Assembly (NCBI GenBank): GCA_024403005.1
Contig: JAKSSQ010000088.1
Coordinates: 1 to 7,330 of the forward strand
Source of the DNA: Clostridia bacterium
GTDB lineage: Bacteria; Bacillota; Clostridia; Peptostreptococcales; Anaerovoracaceae
Length of the DNA stretch: 7,330 nt
Direction of reading: 5' to 3'
Shown: one piece after another, positions 1 through 5,948 of the stretch
How positions within the stretch are numbered: the first letter of the stretch is position 1
Layout of the letters: each line of letters begins with the position of its first letter
Position numbers and translations under genes: made by a program
Notes under the pieces: generated by a model
Databases searched by the model: none
Seen by the model: only the letters and a program-made list of their open reading frames with translations
Told to the model about the DNA's origin: nothing

Positions 1-792
1 ACGCTTTTAGCTTCGAAACTGTGGGGCAATGGCGGCGTAACGGCCGTTACTTTTGTTACAGCCTTCACGGTTTTTATATTTGCCGAAATGATCCCAAAGA
101 GCTATGCCCGCAGCTGCTGCGAAGCCCTCGCTCCGGCTCTGGCTCCCTCTATGGTATTTATAATGAAAATTCTAGCCCCGGTAAGCGTTGTATTTTCTTC
201 AATAAGCAATGCAATTTCAAATCTTGCAGGCGGCGTGGAAGAGGATAATCTTACGGTTACGGAAGAGGAACTCTTCGACATTATCGAAGGCATAGACGAA
301 GAAGACGACGTAGACGAAGACGCTGCGGAACTGGTTCAGTCTGCCCTGGAATTTACGGTTAAGACCGTCGCTGATGTGTTCACGCCCTGGGATAAGGTTG
401 AAACAATCAGCAGAACCATGTCCGACAGCGAAATTTTAAGTATTATAAGCGAAGGGCACTATTCCAGACTGCCTGTAGTTACTGCGGACGGAAACGTGGA
501 AGGAATTCTGCAGGTCCGCAAGTTCCTTAAGGCTAAAATCCAGGGAAAGAGCCTGCTCAAGACCCGTTCCATGCTGGACAGAGCTTTCTACGTAACTTCC
601 AACATACCTGTAGACGACGCTCTTAATCTTATGAGCAGCCACAGGAGCCACATGGCTATTGTGCGCTCCGACGACGGTCCCATCGAAGGTATCGTTACCG
701 TGGAAGACATCCTGGAAGAGCTGGTCGGCGAAATCTACGACGAAGAAGAAGTCGAGGAATGGGACGAAGAGATGGAAGGAGGAGATAAGTAA
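1..792 (+). CDS. CNNM/CorC-family membrane protein with CBS pair (5' end missing)
   Basis: The reading frame is open from base 1, so the start lies outside the window; 263 residues are visible. The first part is the end of a CNNM (DUF21) transmembrane domain: a hydrophobic helix (about nt 37-84), the family motif FAEMIPK at nt 79-99 (usually GE-x-x-PK), then another hydrophobic stretch to about nt 230. An acidic segment follows (EEEL, EGIDEEDDVDED), then two CBS domains: the first around nt 355-530 (FTPWDKVETIS, then YSRLPVV), the second around nt 570-745 (SHRSHMAIV, then EGIVTVEDILEELVGEIYDEEE). The protein ends in an acidic tail and lacks the C-terminal CorC_HlyC domain that its downstream paralogue has. 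Family members are linked to Mg2+/Co2+ transport or resistance, and CBS pairs often bind adenine nucleotides. Older databases call them hemolysin-like, which is misleading. The TAA stop overlaps the next ATG. Family assignment is firm; the substrate is not known. Confidence 0.9.
   Translation, partial: TLLASKLWGNGGVTAVTFVTAFTVFIFAEMIPKSYARSCCEALAPALAPSMVFIMKILAPVSVVFSSISNAISNLAGGVEEDNLTVTEEELFDIIEGIDEEDDVDEDAAELVQSALEFTVKTVADVFTPWDKVETISRTMSDSEILSIISEGHYSRLPVVTADGNVEGILQVRKFLKAKIQGKSLLKTRSMLDRAFYVTSNIPVDDALNLMSSHRSHMAIVRSDDGPIEGIVTVEDILEELVGEIYDEEEVEEWDEEMEGGDK
777..782 (+). promoter_or_regulatory. Shine-Dalgarno of the second CNNM gene, inside the first
   Basis: AGGAGG lies within the last codons of the upstream gene, 9 nt before the ATG at 792 and 12 nt before a second ATG at 795. 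The spacing favours 792, which overlaps the upstream stop as TAATG. This arrangement suggests translational coupling. Confidence 0.75.
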
Positions 793-2048
793 TGATGTAC
801 TTATTTATCTTTATCCTTATCGGCCTTTCTGCCTTTTTCTCCGGCTCTGAAATTTCCTATGCCGGCGCCAGCGAAATTAAGCTGCGCAAGGCTGCAGAGG
901 AGGCGAGAAACTCTTCTGCCAAAGACGCACATTACGTAAAAATTCACTACGATAAGGCCCTTATAAGCATACTTATAGGTAATAATCTTGTTAATATCGG
1001 GTCTTCTTCTGTTGCTACCGTAATTGCGGTGAGCCTCATGGGCGACGCCGGTGCAGGTGCTGCCGCAGCGGTAATGACTGTCCTGATTATTATTTTCGGC
1101 GAAATTACTCCGAAAATTATCGCAAACAAGAATCCGGAAGGCTTTGCGTCTGCGGTTGCCGTTCCCATTAAGTTTATAATGCTGGTTACAGCGCCTCTGG
1201 TGTTCCTTTGCGACCACTTTATTTCCGGCGTTTCCAGGCTCTGGGAAGGCCATACGGACGATGATGTGGTCACCGAAGACGATCTGGAGACCATATTCGA
1301 AACTGCGGAAGACGAAGGCGTAGTGGACGAAGACACGGCGGATCTGCTGCAGAGCGCTCTGGATTTCGACGACGTAATGGCCTACGAAATTATTACCCAC
1401 AGAGTGGATATGGACGCCATAGACATAGAAGACAGCGAAGAAGAGATTATAGAGCAGATTTTAAGCTCTTCTTACTCCAGACTGCCGGTTTACATCGATA
1501 CTCCGGACAATATTATCGGAATCTGCCACATAAACCAGTGTCTTCGCAGCATGGCCATGGGCGAAAAGTTCAACCTGCGCAAGCTCATGCTGCCGGTTAA
1601 CTTCGTGCACAAGACCACGCCTCTGGACGACGTTCTGGAGACCATGAAAGTCGAGGGCTGCCACATGGTTATCGTTACGGATGAATACGGCGGCACCATG
1701 GGCCTCGTTACGATGGAAGACGTTTTAGAGCAGATCGTAGGCGAAATCTGGGACGAAAAGGACGAAATCGACGAAGAATTCGTAGAACTGGGGCCGGACC
1801 GTTTCGAAGTGGACGGCGACATGCGCATCGAAGATTTCTTCGATGAACTGGACATGGACGAAAAGGATTTCGACGACGACAACGCCACCATGGGCGGCTG
1901 GGCCATCGAAATGCTGGGCGACTACGCGGAAACAGGGGAGCAGTTCTCCTACAAGAACATTACGTTCACCGTTACGGAGACGGACGGCATGCGCGTGACC
2001 CAACTCCTGGCCGAAGTGGACCCGGACTGGGAAGAACCGGAAGAATAG
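792..2048 (+). CDS. CNNM/CorC-family transporter, full length (DUF21, CBS pair, CorC_HlyC)
   Basis: A 418-residue membrane protein of normal family length, probably involved in divalent cation (Mg2+/Co2+) transport or homeostasis at the cytoplasmic membrane. The CNNM/DUF21 domain covers about residues 1-150: FSGSE at 16-20 in the first helix, GNNLVNIGSSSVAT at 63-76, and FGEITPK at 102-108, with hydrophobic helices near 1-15, 55-85, 90-105 and 122-145. An acidic linker (about 155-185) leads to CBS1 (about 196-250, SRLPVY at 229-234) and CBS2 (about 265-320, HMVIV and TMEDVLEQIVGEIWDE). The CorC_HlyC domain is at about 328-410, with FEVDGDMRIEDFFDEL and the late GGWAIEMLGDYAETGEQF. The ATG at 792 is chosen because of the AGGAGG site and the TAATG overlap with the paralogue upstream; the two probably form one operon and may work as a pair. 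The promoter lies left of the window, and a terminator follows at 2098-2133. Hemolysin activity should not be assumed from old annotations of this family. Confidence 0.92.
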   Translation: MMYLFIFILIGLSAFFSGSEISYAGASEIKLRKAAEEARNSSAKDAHYVKIHYDKALISILIGNNLVNIGSSSVATVIAVSLMGDAGAGAAAAVMTVLIIIFGEITPKIIANKNPEGFASAVAVPIKFIMLVTAPLVFLCDHFISGVSRLWEGHTDDDVVTEDDLETIFETAEDEGVVDEDTADLLQSALDFDDVMAYEIITHRVDMDAIDIEDSEEEIIEQILSSSYSRLPVYIDTPDNIIGICHINQCLRSMAMGEKFNLRKLMLPVNFVHKTTPLDDVLETMKVEGCHMVIVTDEYGGTMGLVTMEDVLEQIVGEIWDEKDEIDEEFVELGPDRFEVDGDMRIEDFFDELDMDEKDFDDDNATMGGWAIEMLGDYAETGEQFSYKNITFTVTETDGMRVTQLLAEVDPDWEEPEE

Positions 2049-2097
2049 CCCGGTTTTAAGCGTTTAAACGGTAAATAAATAATATTTAAAGCAATAA

Positions 2098-2133
2098 AAA
2101 GAACGAGCGGAATAAATCCGCCCGTTCTTTTTT
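2098..2133. terminator. Bidirectional intrinsic terminator between convergent genes
   Basis: Arms 2098-2111 and 2117-2130 form a 14-bp stem with a single A/C mismatch around the loop ATAAA. On the + strand the hairpin runs into six Ts (2128-2133), ending the CNNM operon. On the - strand the A-rich left flank (2096-2100) gives a T run, so the same hairpin can end nadE, whose stop codon is about 30 bases away. Confidence 0.88.
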
Positions 2134-2164
2134 ATCCTTCTGTCTAAAGACCAAAGACAAATTG

Positions 2165-2890
2165 CTATTTGAATGTTGCGATAGGTCTGCGCTTGTGTTC
2201 GCTTCTGCTGTGGAAGCGGTCGATTATCGCCTTGTCTTCTTCTGTAGCTTCGCCTGTAGTGATGTACTTGTCGATGGCTGCGTAGGTTACGCCCATTTCC
2301 TGTTCGTCGGTCTGTCCTTCGAAAAGACCTGCGGAAGGAGCCTTGTTAATGATGCTTTCGGGGCCCTTAACGAATCTTAAGAATTCAAAGACTTCTGTAG
2401 CTGTAAGGTCGGAGATGGGGTTGAAGTCGTTTGCACCGTCGCCCCACTTTGTGAAGTAGCCCATGTACATTTCGCTGCGGTTTCCTGTACCTGCTACCAG
2501 GCGGTTTTCTGCTGCGCCGATGGTGTAGAGGGTTGTCATTCTGAGTCTGGGTGCGATATTTGTGATTGCAGCCTTGTTAAGTTCAGCAATGCCTTCCAGA
2601 GCCTTCATTTCTGCTTCTCTTACGGGAGTAAGGTCTACAACTCTTGTCTCGATTCCGAATTTATCAGCCAGTTCTCTGCCGTCGTCTGCGTCGATGCCGA
2701 AGTTTCTCTTGCTTGCGCAGGGCATGATTACGCCTACCGTATTATCGCATGCTGCCTTGCAGAGGATGCCCACTAATGCTGAGTCCTTTCCGCCGGAATT
2801 ACCGAAAACAATTCCGTCCGCATGAGCTTCTGCCACTTTTTCTTTGATGAAAGCGACTCTTTCATTGAATTCTTTCTGATAGTCTCTCAT
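2165..2890 (-). CDS. nadE: NAD+ synthetase, ammonia-dependent type
   Basis: A 241-residue cytoplasmic enzyme that makes NAD+ from deamido-NAD+, ATP and ammonia, the last step of NAD synthesis. The ATP pyrophosphatase P-loop SGGKDS is at residues 32-37. Other family blocks are NIAPRLRMTTLY at 111-122, GTGNRSEMYMGYFTKWGDG at 134-152, the following FNPISDLTATEV, and PSAGLFEGQTDEQEMG at 185-200. The end has the basic HKRRPIATF typical of the C terminus. There is no N-terminal nitrilase/glutaminase domain, so free ammonia or another ammonia source is expected; the length matches the short bacterial form. The start is fixed by an excellent ribosome binding site, GGAGGTGAT, at 2897-2905 on the - strand, 6 nt from the ATG. 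The gene is transcribed alone from a promoter at 2948-2976 and converges on the CNNM operon. No mutation of a key residue is evident. Confidence 0.96.
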   Translation of the reverse strand: MRDYQKEFNERVAFIKEKVAEAHADGIVFGNSGGKDSALVGILCKAACDNTVGVIMPCASKRNFGIDADDGRELADKFGIETRVVDLTPVREAEMKALEGIAELNKAAITNIAPRLRMTTLYTIGAAENRLVAGTGNRSEMYMGYFTKWGDGANDFNPISDLTATEVFEFLRFVKGPESIINKAPSAGLFEGQTDEQEMGVTYAAIDKYITTGEATEEDKAIIDRFHSRSEHKRRPIATFK

Positions 2891-2925
2891 ATATCAATCA
2901 CCTCCGGGTTAAAAAATCGTCCGTA

Positions 2926-2944
2926 TTATCAAAAAAAGTGATAA
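2926..2944. repeat. Small inverted repeat at the nadE transcription start
   Basis: TTATCA-N7-TGATAA, two perfect 6-bp arms. It lies at the predicted nadE start point (about 2941) and in the first bases of the leader, where a repressor could act. AT-rich DNA gives such repeats by chance, so a regulatory role is only a possibility. Confidence 0.35.
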
Positions 2945-2947
2945 CTA

Positions 2948-2976
2948 ATTATAGCACAGTAAAATGTTCGTTTTAA
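2948..2976 (-). promoter_or_regulatory. Probable sigma-A promoter of nadE
   Basis: On the - strand: -35 TTAAAA (2971-2976), a 17-nt spacer, -10 TATAAT (2948-2953), with an extended -10 TGC directly before the -10. The predicted start is near 2941, giving a leader of about 50 nt to the ATG at 2890. A perfect -10, the extended motif and ideal spacing make this convincing without experiment. Confidence 0.75.
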
Positions 2977-2993
2977 GCCCTATTTTGAGTTAT

Positions 2994-3026
2994 TTTGCAG
3001 CAATATATGGAGTATTTGCCTGCAAA
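2994..3026. repeat. Paired TTGC/GCAA palindromes upstream of the symporter promoter
   Basis: Two palindromes lie close together: TTGC-A-GCAA at 2995-3003 and TTTGC-CT-GCAAA at 3015-3026. Their centres are about 21 bp apart, close to two helical turns, so a protein could bind both on one DNA face. The outer halves also form a longer inverted repeat, TTTGCAG (2994-3000) and CTGCAAA (3020-3026). They sit about 50-80 bp upstream of the symporter -35 and beyond the nadE -35, so they could serve either gene. A regulator site is an inference; none is identified. Confidence 0.4.
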
Positions 3027-3073
3027 CTGTTAAATACGTAAGGAATCGGCTGTAATACTTCTGAAATATTCAC

Positions 3074-3102
3074 TTGCACAGCATTGGCCCTTGTGGTATA
3101 TT
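3074..3102 (+). promoter_or_regulatory. Probable sigma-A promoter of the AGCS symporter
   Basis: -35 TTGCAC (3074-3079), 17-nt spacer, extended -10 TGG followed by TATATT (3097-3102). The expected start is about 3109, giving a leader of about 40 nt, too short for a riboswitch. Because the -10 lies downstream of the possible TTG codon at 3091, a start there would not be in the transcript. Confidence 0.75.
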
Positions 3103-3135
3103 GCTTTTGTAATTATATCTTTATTTTACCATTTT

Positions 3136-3140
3136 GGAGG
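3136..3140 (+). promoter_or_regulatory. Shine-Dalgarno deciding the symporter start at 3148
   Basis: GGAGG ends 7 nt before the ATG at 3148. The longest open frame could begin 57 bases earlier with a TTG at 3091, but that codon has no comparable site and falls within the promoter. Confidence 0.85.
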
Positions 3141-3147
3141 TAACATT

Positions 3148-4611
3148 ATGGGTTTTATGGACATCATTGATGCCCTGAACGCAGTACTTTGGGGAACACC
3201 CCTTATCGTACTCCTTCTGGGTACAGGTATCTTACTCACAGTAGGATCCGGATTCTTCCAGTTTGTTCACTTCGGTCACATCATGAAGTGCACATTCGGA
3301 TCCCTCACAAAGTCCAACAACAAGGACGGCGAAGGCTCTATTTCTGCTTTCGAAGCTGCTTCCATCGCTGTTGGCGGCGCTGTAGGTGCTGGTAACATTT
3401 CCGGTGTAGCTACAGCTGTAGCAGTTGGTGGCCCTGGTTCCATCTTCTGGATCTGGCTGATCGCTCTGATCGGTATGATCACAAAGTGCGCTGAAGTAAC
3501 CCTCGCTCTGCACTACAGAACAAAGGACGTTACAGGCGAAAGATATGTTGGCGGACCTACATACTACATGCAGGAAGGCCTCGGCGTAGAAAAGCATTGG
3601 GGCGGAGCTTACAAGATTCTTGCAATCATCTTCTCTGTAGGTATCTTCATCTCCTTCGTATTCACAATGCAGAACTATTCTACATCTGAATCCATCTCTT
3701 CCACATTCCCCCAGTTCTCCATGCCCATGGTAGCTACAGTATTCGCTATCCTGCTGACAATCGTTGTAGCTGGTGGTCTGAAGAGAGTAGGTGAATTCGC
3801 TTCTAAGGCAGTACCCATCATGTGCATCATGTACATGGTATTCGCTCTGATCATCATCGTTAAGAACATCGGCGCTCTGCCCGGCGTTATCGGCATGATC
3901 TTCAAGCACGCATTCACACCGACAGCTGCTTCCGGCGGTTTCGCAGGCGCAACAGTAGGTCTCACAATCACAAAGGGTATCCAGAGAGCTCTGTACTCTA
4001 ACGAAGCTGGTTGGGGTACTTCCCCGATGGTACACGCTACATCTATCGTAGACCATCCTATCCAGCAGGGTATGTGGGGTTGCTTCGAAGTATTCGTTGA
4101 TACAATCCTCGTATGCTCCATGACAGCTCTCGTACTGCTCACAAGCGGTATCTGGGACTCCGGTCTTACATCCGCTACACTGACACTGACAGCATTCGAA
4201 CAGAACATCGGCTTCCTTGGCAGAGCTGTAATCGCTCTCTCCGTATTCCTGTTCGCATTCACAACAGGTACTGGCTGGTACACATATTACGATACACTGA
4301 TCAGACACGGCTTCAAGAACGACTCCTCCATCAGAAGAGCATTCCTCGCTATGATCAAGTATGGTAACGCTATTCCTGGCTGGGCATGCGTAATGCTCTC
4401 CACAAAGTATGACGTAGGCGCTTCCTCCGTATGGGGCATCGTAGACGTTGGTACAGCTGTTCCTACATTCTGCAACCTGATCGCTCTGATCATCCTGTCC
4501 AAGAGATTCTTCGAACTCCTCAAGGACTACAAGGCTCGTTACATGGGCATCGGCGAAGTAGATCCCGAATTCAAGATTTGGTACGAAGACAGAAAGGCTG
4601 CTGCAAAGTAG
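3148..4611 (+). CDS. AGCS-family sodium:alanine/glycine symporter
   Basis: A 487-residue polytopic membrane protein of the alanine or glycine:cation symporter family, expected to bring in small neutral amino acids such as alanine or glycine with Na+. Family blocks are clear: GGAVGAGNISGVATAVAVGG at 76-95 followed by PGSIFWIWLIALIGMITKCAE, GGPTYYMQEGL at 135-145, and SNEAGWGTSPMVHATS at 284-299, then VDHPIQQG and VDTILVCSMTALVLLTSG. About ten hydrophobic helices can be seen. Some blocks differ from the common AlsT/DagA pattern: SNEAGWGTSP where SNEAGLGSAP is usual, and FTTGTGWYTYYDTL where the common form has FTT-x-x-GW-x-YYGE. It may belong to a separate subgroup, so the exact substrate is uncertain. 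The start at 3148 rests on the GGAGG site and the promoter position. Codon choice is strongly biased (threonine mostly ACA, arginine nearly always AGA), unlike the CNNM genes, which suggests high expression. It is a single-gene unit ending at the terminator at 4635. Confidence 0.92.
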   Translation: MGFMDIIDALNAVLWGTPLIVLLLGTGILLTVGSGFFQFVHFGHIMKCTFGSLTKSNNKDGEGSISAFEAASIAVGGAVGAGNISGVATAVAVGGPGSIFWIWLIALIGMITKCAEVTLALHYRTKDVTGERYVGGPTYYMQEGLGVEKHWGGAYKILAIIFSVGIFISFVFTMQNYSTSESISSTFPQFSMPMVATVFAILLTIVVAGGLKRVGEFASKAVPIMCIMYMVFALIIIVKNIGALPGVIGMIFKHAFTPTAASGGFAGATVGLTITKGIQRALYSNEAGWGTSPMVHATSIVDHPIQQGMWGCFEVFVDTILVCSMTALVLLTSGIWDSGLTSATLTLTAFEQNIGFLGRAVIALSVFLFAFTTGTGWYTYYDTLIRHGFKNDSSIRRAFLAMIKYGNAIPGWACVMLSTKYDVGASSVWGIVDVGTAVPTFCNLIALIILSKRFFELLKDYKARYMGIGEVDPEFKIWYEDRKAAAK

Positions 4612-4634
4612 TTTAACTGTTAAAAGCTGAAACT

Positions 4635-4666
4635 AAAGAACCCGGTTTTACCGGGTTCTTTTTTTT
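4635..4666 (+). terminator. Intrinsic terminator of the AGCS symporter
   Basis: A perfect 11-bp stem, AAAGAACCCGG (4635-4645) with CCGGGTTCTTT (4651-4661), around the loop TTTTA, with Ts continuing to 4666. It starts 23 nt after the stop codon and is a textbook strong terminator. Confidence 0.93.
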
Positions 4667-4679
4667 GCGTCCGGACGCA
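4666..4679. repeat. 14-bp perfect palindrome between two terminators
   Basis: TGCGTCCGGACGCA has no spacer and follows the symporter T run directly. It is GC-rich within an AT-rich gap. It could be a protein site, a weak extra hairpin (5-bp stem, CCGG loop), or chance. Confidence 0.4.
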
Positions 4680-4715
4680 TGGTTTTACGATTCCCTGCGC
4701 CTGTACGATTGCACA

Positions 4716-4750
4716 ATAAAAGACTGCACCCTGGTTTCGGTGCAGCCTTT
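4716..4750 (-). terminator. Probable terminator of the DUF4349 lipoprotein gene
   Basis: On the - strand AAAGGCTGCACC pairs with GGTGCAGTCTTT (arms 4739-4750 and 4719-4730 in window coordinates), a 12-bp stem with one G-U pair and an 8-nt loop. TTTTATT follows. It begins 16 nt beyond the stop codon. The short T run makes it weaker than the neighbouring terminator. Confidence 0.78.
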
Positions 4751-4766
4751 GGGTATTTGCCTTATT

Positions 4767-5750
4767 CTATTCGTTCTTATCGTTATTGTCTTTATGCTTT
4801 CTTAAAGGACTCTTTAGTTCGGGCTTTCTTATCTTGCCTTTCTTAACAAGCTTGCATCCGCAGACAACTGCTGCAATAGCGATTACGATGCCGATTATGT
4901 TATATGCAATCCAGTAAGCCAGTTCTTCGAGGCTGTATCCGAAGTTCCTTACGCCTCTTGTAAAGTTTCTTCCAAGTTCTTCGAAGAAGCTTCTTTCTTC
5001 TACGACGCTTCCGTTAAGATCTCTTACCTGTTCAACTTCGATGTCGATGGTGGAGAAACCGATTAAGCTGTCGTAGCGGTTCTGCTGGGACTGGAGGCTG
5101 TCTATCTGGTACTGGCAATCGGAGATTGCACCTTCCAGAGTAATTATGTCCTCCATCTTGTCTGCCTTCTTAAGCAGCTCCTGCAGTCTGTCCATCTTGG
5201 TCCTAAGCGTTGCAAGTCTGGTTTCGATATCTGCATAGGCCAGACCTACATCTTCTGTGGATTTGTTCACGCTTACCACGTGGCATCCGTCTCCGACTGC
5301 GGAAAGGAAGGCGTCGTATTTGTCTGCCGGAACCCTTACGGTGTAGTATCCGTACTTGTAGCTTTCTTCGTAGTAGTAGGAACCGTTGTCCGTGGACATG
5401 TTTTCGAAGTACCCGCCGAAGTCTTTAACCAGCTGGTTGAGCTGGCTTTCGGTCTCTGCGAAGTTTAGGGTCTGCAAGCGAAGGTTTGCTCTGAATATGA
5501 GCTTTACATTTTCGCTGTAGGTAAGGTCTGTAACCATTGCGTTTTCGGATTCGGAGACGGTGTAGTCGAAATCGCCTTTATCCATCTCTTCGTAATATCC
5601 GCCGCCGTAAAATCCATTCCCGTATCCTGCATCCTCTGCCGGCATTCCCGGTGCCGAGCTTGCGGTGTCCTTCATGGCTCCTCCGCAGGATGCCAGGATC
5701 ATTGCGCTCACCATGCATCCGCAGAGCGCCATAATCAGTTTTTTCTTCAT
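4767..5750 (-). CDS. DUF4349 surface lipoprotein with C-terminal membrane helix
   Basis: A 327-residue predicted lipoprotein of unknown function. The signal peptide is MKKK plus a hydrophobic run, ending in the lipobox LASC with the lipidated cysteine at residue 22. A flexible Ser/Gly/Tyr-rich and acidic stretch (about 23-78) follows. The DUF4349 domain covers about 80-245: the FRANLRLQTLNFAETESQL start, FGGYFENM, YYTVRVPADKYDAFLSAV, then a probable coiled coil at about 170-228 (VGLAYADIETRLATLRTK through QSQQNRYDSL), ending with the strand FSTIDIEVEQV. A hydrophobic helix at about 278-298 is followed by a strongly basic tail, fitting a cytoplasmic C terminus, so the protein should be held to the membrane at both ends. 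The start is supported by AGGAG at 5759-5763 (- strand), 8 nt from the ATG. Upstream on the - strand is an AT-rich stretch with a TATAGT hexamer (5778-5783) but no clear -35. It stands alone as a transcription unit. The domain name is descriptive only; no substrate or partner can be inferred. Confidence 0.88.
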   Translation of the reverse strand: MKKKLIMALCGCMVSAMILASCGGAMKDTASSAPGMPAEDAGYGNGFYGGGYYEEMDKGDFDYTVSESENAMVTDLTYSENVKLIFRANLRLQTLNFAETESQLNQLVKDFGGYFENMSTDNGSYYYEESYKYGYYTVRVPADKYDAFLSAVGDGCHVVSVNKSTEDVGLAYADIETRLATLRTKMDRLQELLKKADKMEDIITLEGAISDCQYQIDSLQSQQNRYDSLIGFSTIDIEVEQVRDLNGSVVEERSFFEELGRNFTRGVRNFGYSLEELAYWIAYNIIGIVIAIAAVVCGCKLVKKGKIRKPELKSPLRKHKDNNDKNE

Positions 5751-5888
5751 AAGTAAATCTCCTTATATAATATAAGTACTATATGAATATCCCTTTTGCA
5801 ACCTTTAGACGTTTACGGCGCAGCAATGTTCCATATTTTTTATTATTTTTGATGCCCAATTCTTCCGCTCCGGCAGCCTTCCTTGCAC

Positions 5889-5917
5889 TTAACAAAAATT
5901 GGAAATTGTGGTATAAT
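5889..5917 (+). promoter_or_regulatory. Near-consensus sigma-A promoter of the yhaM-like/recD2 unit
   Basis: -35 TTAACA (5889-5894), 17-nt spacer, -10 TATAAT (5912-5917), preceded by an extended -10 TGG. The expected start is about 5924, giving a leader of only about 25 nt. The stretch TTGTGGTATA is identical to that at the symporter promoter. The rest of the gap 5751-5948 is AT-rich and shows no other clear feature. Confidence 0.82.
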
Positions 5918-5948
5918 GCCCATTACCTGATTATTTAACGGAGGAAAT

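Noticed and set aside
801..1400. A 199-codon open frame antisense to the second CNNM gene
   Set aside because: The + strand frame carries all the family motifs; the antisense product has low-complexity composition and no start signals.
1..2048. Hemolysin function for the CNNM/CorC genes
   Set aside because: The name comes from old HlyC-like annotation. The domains indicate a cation transport or homeostasis family, and nothing in the sequence supports toxin activity.
2049..2097. CGTTTAAACG palindrome (2061-2070) after the CNNM stop codon
   Set aside because: Short and AT-rich, just upstream of a clear terminator, with no sign of a separate role.
2891..3147. A glycine riboswitch or T-box leader before the symporter
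   Set aside because: The predicted leader is only about 40 nt, and no conserved riboswitch or T-box core is visible even if transcription began earlier.
3232..4308. A 358-codon open frame antisense to the symporter
   Set aside because: It is rich in Cys, Ser and Tyr with no domain pattern, has no ribosome binding site, and is explained by the strong codon bias of the real gene on the + strand.
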